Part shown: in pieces, positions 13,916 to 17,236 of the stretch
Numbering within the stretch: position 1 is the first letter of the stretch
Layout of the letters: the number at the start of each line of letters is the position of its first letter
Source of the DNA: an uncultured Actinomycetes bacterium
Lineage (GTDB): Bacteria > Actinomycetota > Actinomycetes > S36-B12
Direction of reading: 5' to 3'
Assembly (NCBI GenBank): GCA_937902285.1
Contig: CALGTB010000044.1
Coordinates: forward strand, 1 to 17,236
Length of the DNA: 17,236 nt
Notes under the pieces: generated by a model
Seen by the model: only the letters and a program-made list of their open reading frames with translations
Databases searched by the model: none
Told to the model about the DNA's origin: nothing
Translations under genes and position numbers: made by a program

Positions 13916-14242
13916 GTGACCTACGTCATCGCTTTCCCCTGCGTGGACCTCAAGGACAAGGCCTGCATCGAGGAATGTCCGGTCGACTGCATCTACGAGG
14001 GCGATCGGATGCTCTACATCCAGCCGGATGAGTGCGTCGACTGCGGGGCGTGCGAGCCGGTCTGCCCGGTCGAGGCGATCTTCTACGAGGACGACGTCCC
14101 CGGCGAGTGGAAGGACTACACGGCCGCCAACGCCGAGTTCTTCGTCGACCTGGGATCGCCCGGCGGTGCGGCCAAGCTCGGTGCGCAGGACTTCGACGCG
14201 CCGCTGCTGGCCAGCGTGCCGCCGCAGGAGCACGAGCACTGA
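13916..14242 (+). CDS. fdxA: Seven-iron ferredoxin (FdxA/FdxC type)
   Basis: This small cytoplasmic low-potential electron carrier has 108 residues and reads almost like M. tuberculosis FdxC through its first 60 (CVDLKDKACIEECPVDCIYE, then PDECVDCGACEPVCPVEAI). By analogy with Azotobacter ferredoxin I, Cys9, Cys17 and Cys50 hold a [3Fe-4S] cluster and Cys21, Cys40, Cys43 and Cys46 a [4Fe-4S] cluster, with Cys25 free. The tail with ANAEFFVDLGSPGGAAKLG is typical of the actinobacterial form. The GTG at 13916 has GGAGG five bases upstream. Its last codons contain the ribosome-binding site of the next gene, and its stop overlaps that gene's start. A cytochrome P450 or other redox partner cannot be identified here. 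Confidence 0.95.
   Translation: MTYVIAFPCVDLKDKACIEECPVDCIYEGDRMLYIQPDECVDCGACEPVCPVEAIFYEDDVPGEWKDYTAANAEFFVDLGSPGGAAKLGAQDFDAPLLASVPPQEHEH
14226..14242 (+). promoter_or_regulatory. dapC: Ribosome-binding site and CTG/TGA overlap that set the dapC start
   Basis: AGGAG (14226-14230) is followed after eight bases by CTG (14239-14241), which overlaps the fdxA stop TGA (14240-14242) as CTGA, in the place where ATGA or GTGA would be expected. No ATG, GTG or TTG exists in the dapC frame between the middle of fdxA and codon 110 of the aminotransferase, so this is the only start with a Shine-Dalgarno. Confidence 0.55.
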
Positions 14243-15345
14243 GTCCGGTCGCGGCCGGCCGGCTCGCCGACCGGCTCCCCGACTTCCCCTGGGACGTCCT
14301 CGCTCCCTACGGCGAGATCGCGCGCCGGCATCCCGGCGGCATCGTCGACCTCTCGGTCGGCACTCCCGTCGATCCGACCCCCATTCTCATCCAGGACGCG
14401 CTTCGGGCGGCCGCTGATGCCCCGGGCTACCCGACCGCCGCGGGCCGCGACGACCTCCGCGCCGCATGCGCCGGCTGGATCCACCGCCGGCTCGGTGCCG
14501 TGGTCGCGCCGTCCGCCGTGCTGCCGGGCATCGGGTCGAAGGAGCTCGTCGCCTCCCTGCCGCGCATGCTCGGGCTGTCGGCGGGGGACCGGGTGGTCAT
14601 CCCGCGCATCGCGTACCCCACGTACGCCGTGGGCGCCGTCCTCGCCGGAGCCGAGCCCGTGGCCACCGACGAGCCGGAGACGGTGGAGGGTGCCGCGCTC
14701 GTCTGGCTGAACTCGCCGGGCAATCCGACGGGATCCGTGCTGGCGCCCGAGCGCATGGCGCAGATCGTCGCGTGGGCGCGGGAGACGGGAGCGATCGTCG
14801 TGAGCGACGAGTGCTACGTCGAGCTGGGATGGGACGCCGAGCCGGTTTCCGTTCTCCACCCCGACGTCTGCGGCGACGACCATGCGCGGGTGCTGGCGGT
14901 CCACTCCCTCTCGAAGCGGTCGAACCTGGCGGGCTACCGGTTCGGCTTCGCGGCAGGTGACCCGTCGCTGGTCGCCGATCTGCTGGCCGTGCGCAAGCAC
15001 AGCGGGATGATGGTGCCCTCACCCGTGCAGGCGGCCGCCATCGCCGCGTGGAACGACGACGAGCACGTGGCCGTCCAGCGCGAGGTCTACCGGCGCCGGC
15101 GTGACGTCCTGCGCGCGTCCCTCATGGCTGCGGGCTTCCGGATCGATCACAGCGAGGCGGGCCTCTACCTCTGGGCGACCCGGGGTGAGCCGTGCTGGGA
15201 GACCGTGGCCTGGTTCGCCGATCGCGGCATCCTCGTGACTCCCGGGGACTTCTACGGCCCGGCCGGAGCGCTGCACGTGCGGATCGCGCTCACCGGCACC
15301 GACGACCGGATCGACACCGTCCCGGGACGGCTGGCCACCGGCTGA
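14239..15345 (+). CDS. dapC: Succinyldiaminopimelate transaminase-like PLP aminotransferase
   Basis: This fold-type I aminotransferase is probably for the lysine/diaminopimelate pathway (N-succinyl-L-2-amino-6-oxopimelate and glutamate). From the CTG at 14239 it has 368 residues. The N-terminal DLSVGTPVDPTP (37-48) is typical of the actinobacterial DapC group. PLP-site residues visible are Asn158 in NSPGNPTG (158-165), Asp190 in SDECY, Tyr193, the Schiff-base Lys226 in SLSKRSN, Arg234, and the substrate-carboxylate Arg348 in HVRIA. An aminotransferase directly after the ferredoxin is also the arrangement at M. tuberculosis Rv1177-Rv1178 (recalled). The start codon is unusual: CTG overlapping the fdxA stop with AGGAG upstream. 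The next in-frame ATG, at codon 110, would remove essential sequence. The substrate is inferred from family, not proven. Confidence 0.82.
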   Translation: MSPVAAGRLADRLPDFPWDVLAPYGEIARRHPGGIVDLSVGTPVDPTPILIQDALRAAADAPGYPTAAGRDDLRAACAGWIHRRLGAVVAPSAVLPGIGSKELVASLPRMLGLSAGDRVVIPRIAYPTYAVGAVLAGAEPVATDEPETVEGAALVWLNSPGNPTGSVLAPERMAQIVAWARETGAIVVSDECYVELGWDAEPVSVLHPDVCGDDHARVLAVHSLSKRSNLAGYRFGFAAGDPSLVADLLAVRKHSGMMVPSPVQAAAIAAWNDDEHVAVQREVYRRRRDVLRASLMAAGFRIDHSEAGLYLWATRGEPCWETVAWFADRGILVTPGDFYGPAGALHVRIALTGTDDRIDTVPGRLATG

Positions 15346-15390
15346 TCAGTCGTATAGACAGGCTGGGGATGACTCCGGGAAGCGGGTCGG

Positions 15391-15396
15391 TACGCT
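15391..15396 (+). promoter_or_regulatory. gltA: Candidate -10 box of gltA
   Basis: TACGCT fits TANNNT in the 68-base gap between dapC and gltA. Transcription would start near 15403, right at the AGGAGG ribosome-binding site (15403-15408), giving a very short leader of about 11 bases. The alternative is read-through from dapC. Confidence 0.35.
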
Positions 15397-15413
15397 CCGG
15401 TCAGGAGGTTGTC

Positions 15414-16703
15414 GTGACTGAGGTCGTTCTGAACTATCCGGGTGGCGAGCTGCCCCTGGCGGAGGTCCCGTCCACCGTCGGCGAGTCCGGGGTCAACATC
15501 GGCGCGCTGCTCAAGCAGACCGGTCGGGTGACCCTCGACCACGGCTTCGTCAACACCGCGGCGTGCACGTCGTCGATCACCTACATCGACGGGGATGCGG
15601 GCATCCTGCGCTATCGGGGCTACCCGATCGAGCAGCTGGCGGAGAAGTCGACCTTCCTCGAGACCTCGTACCTGCTCATCTACGGCGAGCTGCCCACGGC
15701 GACGGAGCTCGACGAGTTCAAGGCCCTGATCCGCAAGCACACGATGCTGCACGAGGACCTGCGACGCTTCTTCGACGGGTTCCCGCGCGATGCGCACCCG
15801 ATGCCGGTGCTCTCCTCGGCGGTGTCCGCCCTGTCGACGTTCTACCAGGACTCGCTCGACCCGTTCGACCCCCGTCAGGTCGAGATCTCGACGATTCGCC
15901 TGCTCGCGAAGGTTCCGACGATCGCCGCCTACGCGTACAAGAAGTCGGTGGGGCAGCCGTACCTTTACCCGGACAACTCGCTCGGGTTCATCGACAACTT
16001 CCTGCGGATGACCTTCGGCGTACCGGCCGAGGACTACGACGTCAACCCGGTGATGTCGCGGGCCCTGAACCAGCTGCTGCTGCTGCATGCGGACCACGAG
16101 CAGAACTGCTCGACCTCGACGGTGCGGCTGGTGGGCTCCTCGCACGCGAACATGTTCGCCTCGGTCTCGGCCGGCATCAACGCGCTGTTCGGGCCCTTGC
16201 ACGGCGGGGCCAACCAGGCCGTCATGGAGATGCTGCAGGGCATCCACGCGCAGGGCGGCGGCGTCAACACCTTCATCCGCCAGGTCAAGGACCGTCAGGA
16301 TGGCGTGAAGCTCATGGGCTTCGGGCACCGCGTCTACAAGAACTACGATCCGCGGGCCGCGATCGTGAAGAGGACGGCGCACGAGCTCTTCGACGCCCTC
16401 AACGTGAGTGATCCCCTCCTCGACATCGCCCTGCGCCTCGAGGAGGTCGCGCTCGCCGACGACTTCTTCGTCTCGCGCAAGCTCTACCCGAACGTCGACT
16501 TCTACACCGGCCTGATCTACAAGGCGATGGGCTTCCCGACGCGGATGTTCACGGTGCTGTTCGCCCTCGGGCGGCTGCCGGGCTGGATCGCCCAGTGGCG
16601 CGAGATGATCGGCGACCCCGACACGAAGATCGGCCGGCCGCGACAGGTCTACATCGGCGAGGTCCTCCGCGACTACGCGCCCATCTCCGCGCGCCAGGAC
16701 TAG
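15414..16703 (+). CDS. gltA: Citrate synthase (hexameric, GltA type)
   Basis: Citrate synthase condenses acetyl-CoA with oxaloacetate to citrate, the entry step of the TCA cycle. The 429-residue protein has the expected length for the large bacterial type. The catalytic residues are His263 (FGPLHGGAN), His305 (MGFGHRVYKNYDPRA) and Asp362 (NVDFYTG), nearly the same numbers as in E. coli (264, 305, 362). LLHADHEQNCSTSTVR (223-238) and GSSHANMFASVSAGINALFG (241-260) are further family blocks. The N-terminal domain with the cysteine and beta-strand region (about 30-70) is present, as in NADH-regulated enzymes, but whether NADH inhibits it cannot be told. The GTG at 15414 has AGGAGG (15403-15408) five bases upstream; an upstream ATG at 15369 lacks one. 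Confidence 0.95.
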   Translation: MTEVVLNYPGGELPLAEVPSTVGESGVNIGALLKQTGRVTLDHGFVNTAACTSSITYIDGDAGILRYRGYPIEQLAEKSTFLETSYLLIYGELPTATELDEFKALIRKHTMLHEDLRRFFDGFPRDAHPMPVLSSAVSALSTFYQDSLDPFDPRQVEISTIRLLAKVPTIAAYAYKKSVGQPYLYPDNSLGFIDNFLRMTFGVPAEDYDVNPVMSRALNQLLLLHADHEQNCSTSTVRLVGSSHANMFASVSAGINALFGPLHGGANQAVMEMLQGIHAQGGGVNTFIRQVKDRQDGVKLMGFGHRVYKNYDPRAAIVKRTAHELFDALNVSDPLLDIALRLEEVALADDFFVSRKLYPNVDFYTGLIYKAMGFPTRMFTVLFALGRLPGWIAQWREMIGDPDTKIGRPRQVYIGEVLRDYAPISARQD

Positions 16704-16709
16704 CGACCC

Positions 16710-17201
16710 ATGGCGGGTGCCCGCGTGATCGAGGCTGCTCCGCGCCGGGTCGTCGTCGAGGTGCTCATTGCGCGGGCCACGACCGGCGACGTCTACGCCG
16801 CCATCAGCGACGTGGCGCGGATGGGGGAGTGGAGCCCGGAAGGCCGAGGAGTGCCCGGTCCGGACGGTGCCCTGACGGTGGGTGCGCGGTTCGGCGGCAG
16901 CAACCGCAACGGATGGTTCCGCTGGTCGACCTCGTGCTCGGTCGCCGTGGCCGACCCGGGCCGGGAGTTCGCGTTCGACGTCTCGTTCGCGGGCCGCGCG
17001 GTGGCGCGCTGGTCGTACGTCCTCGAGCAGGAGGGCGACGGCGTGCGGGTGCGCGAGACCTGGTCGGACGCCCGCGGTCAGGCCATGGTGCTGGCCGGCG
17101 TCGTGGGCACCGGGGTGCGCGACCGGTCGGCGCACAACGCCCGGACGATGACCGCCACCCTCGACGCGATGAGCCGTGCCCTGGCGGGGACGGCGCCCTA
17201 G
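16710..17201 (+). CDS. SRPBCC (START/polyketide-cyclase-like) family protein
   Basis: This is a 163-residue soluble protein of the helix-grip fold. The typical N-terminal pattern is a strand VVVEVLIARAT (14-24), then TGDVYAAISDVARMGEWSPE (25-44) with the Trp/Ser-Pro after the first helices. GARFGGSNRNGWFRWST (58-74), the strand EFAFDVSFAGR and TWSDARG follow. A long C-terminal helix (about 137-160) closes the fold. Such proteins bind hydrophobic ligands or act in cell stress and lipid handling; no specific ligand can be named. The ATG at 16710 lies seven bases after the gltA stop, with AGGA ten bases upstream inside the end of gltA, so co-transcription with gltA is likely. The remaining 35 bases to the window end hold no recognised gene. 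Confidence 0.8.
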   Translation: MAGARVIEAAPRRVVVEVLIARATTGDVYAAISDVARMGEWSPEGRGVPGPDGALTVGARFGGSNRNGWFRWSTSCSVAVADPGREFAFDVSFAGRAVARWSYVLEQEGDGVRVRETWSDARGQAMVLAGVVGTGVRDRSAHNARTMTATLDAMSRALAGTAP

Positions 17202-17236
17202 CGCGGCGGCCCCTTCCCGTTTCTCCCGTAGAACGG

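Noticed and set aside
15252..17135. Long minus-strand open frame opposite gltA
   Set aside because: Its composition is shadow-like and the plus strand is unmistakably citrate synthase.
17217..17236. CCGTTTCT / AGAACGG imperfect repeat at the window end
   Set aside because: It needs a bulge, is cut by the window edge and cannot be judged as a terminator.
1..17236. Defence system, prophage, insertion sequence, CRISPR array or biosynthetic cluster
   Set aside because: No transposase, integrase, repeat array, nuclease or toxin-antitoxin-like gene was seen; all complete genes fit transport, core metabolism, redox, translation or envelope roles, apart from the small DUF6113-like and SRPBCC proteins of unknown function.

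Overview
The window is GC-rich DNA that looks like chromosomal sequence from a high-GC actinobacterium. The support is a mycothiol gene (mshB), an FdxC-type seven-iron ferredoxin followed by a DapC-like aminotransferase, a DUF6113-like small membrane protein next to mshB, a large bacterial citrate synthase, TANNNT -10 boxes placed for leaderless transcription, and frequent GTG starts. A member of the Propionibacteriales (Nocardioides/Aeromicrobium-like) fits best; this is judged from protein resemblance only.

Layout. (1) 1-437: an open frame whose first ~35 codons are a 3-hydroxyacyl-CoA dehydrogenase piece (FadB-like) and whose remainder is the C-terminus of the GTPase TypA/BipA. The two halves meet in a short 'FALA' stretch, so this is probably an assembly or recombination chimera at the contig edge. 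(2) 438-681: a leader and promoter region with inverted repeats. (3) 682-6832: a five-gene peptide ABC importer in the unusual order dppC, lipoprotein binding protein, dppB, dppD, dppF. The last three genes are joined by ATGA overlaps, and a perfect 15-bp hairpin follows the binding-protein gene. (4) 6866-8992, minus strand: a cytoplasmic S9 dipeptidyl-peptidase-IV-like enzyme, convergent with dppF. (5) 9025-10312: mshB and a small membrane protein. (6) 10418-12325: a membrane-anchored VanW/peptidoglycan-binding-type protein with a Pro/Ser/Lys tail. (7) 12357-13778, minus strand: a divergent cysteinyl-tRNA synthetase. (8) 13916-15345: fdxA and a dapC-like aminotransferase that appears to start at a CTG overlapping the fdxA stop. 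(9) 15414-17201: citrate synthase and a small SRPBCC protein.

How the parts may work together. The importer would bring di- or oligopeptides into the cell, and the signal-peptide-less S9 peptidase could trim N-terminal dipeptides from them. The rest is housekeeping: mycothiol synthesis, cell envelope, cysteine charging, low-potential electron transfer, lysine/DAP synthesis and the TCA cycle entry. No gap without a gene exceeds 300 bases; the longest is 438-681. I found no tRNA, rRNA, CRISPR array, insertion sequence or phage gene.

There is no clear undescribed multi-gene system. The observations most worth a second look are the chimeric left edge, three genes sharing an exact TANNNT-N6-start leaderless arrangement (two of them back to back), the CTG start, and the unusual CysRS, which carries some MshC-like segments and lies close to mshB.
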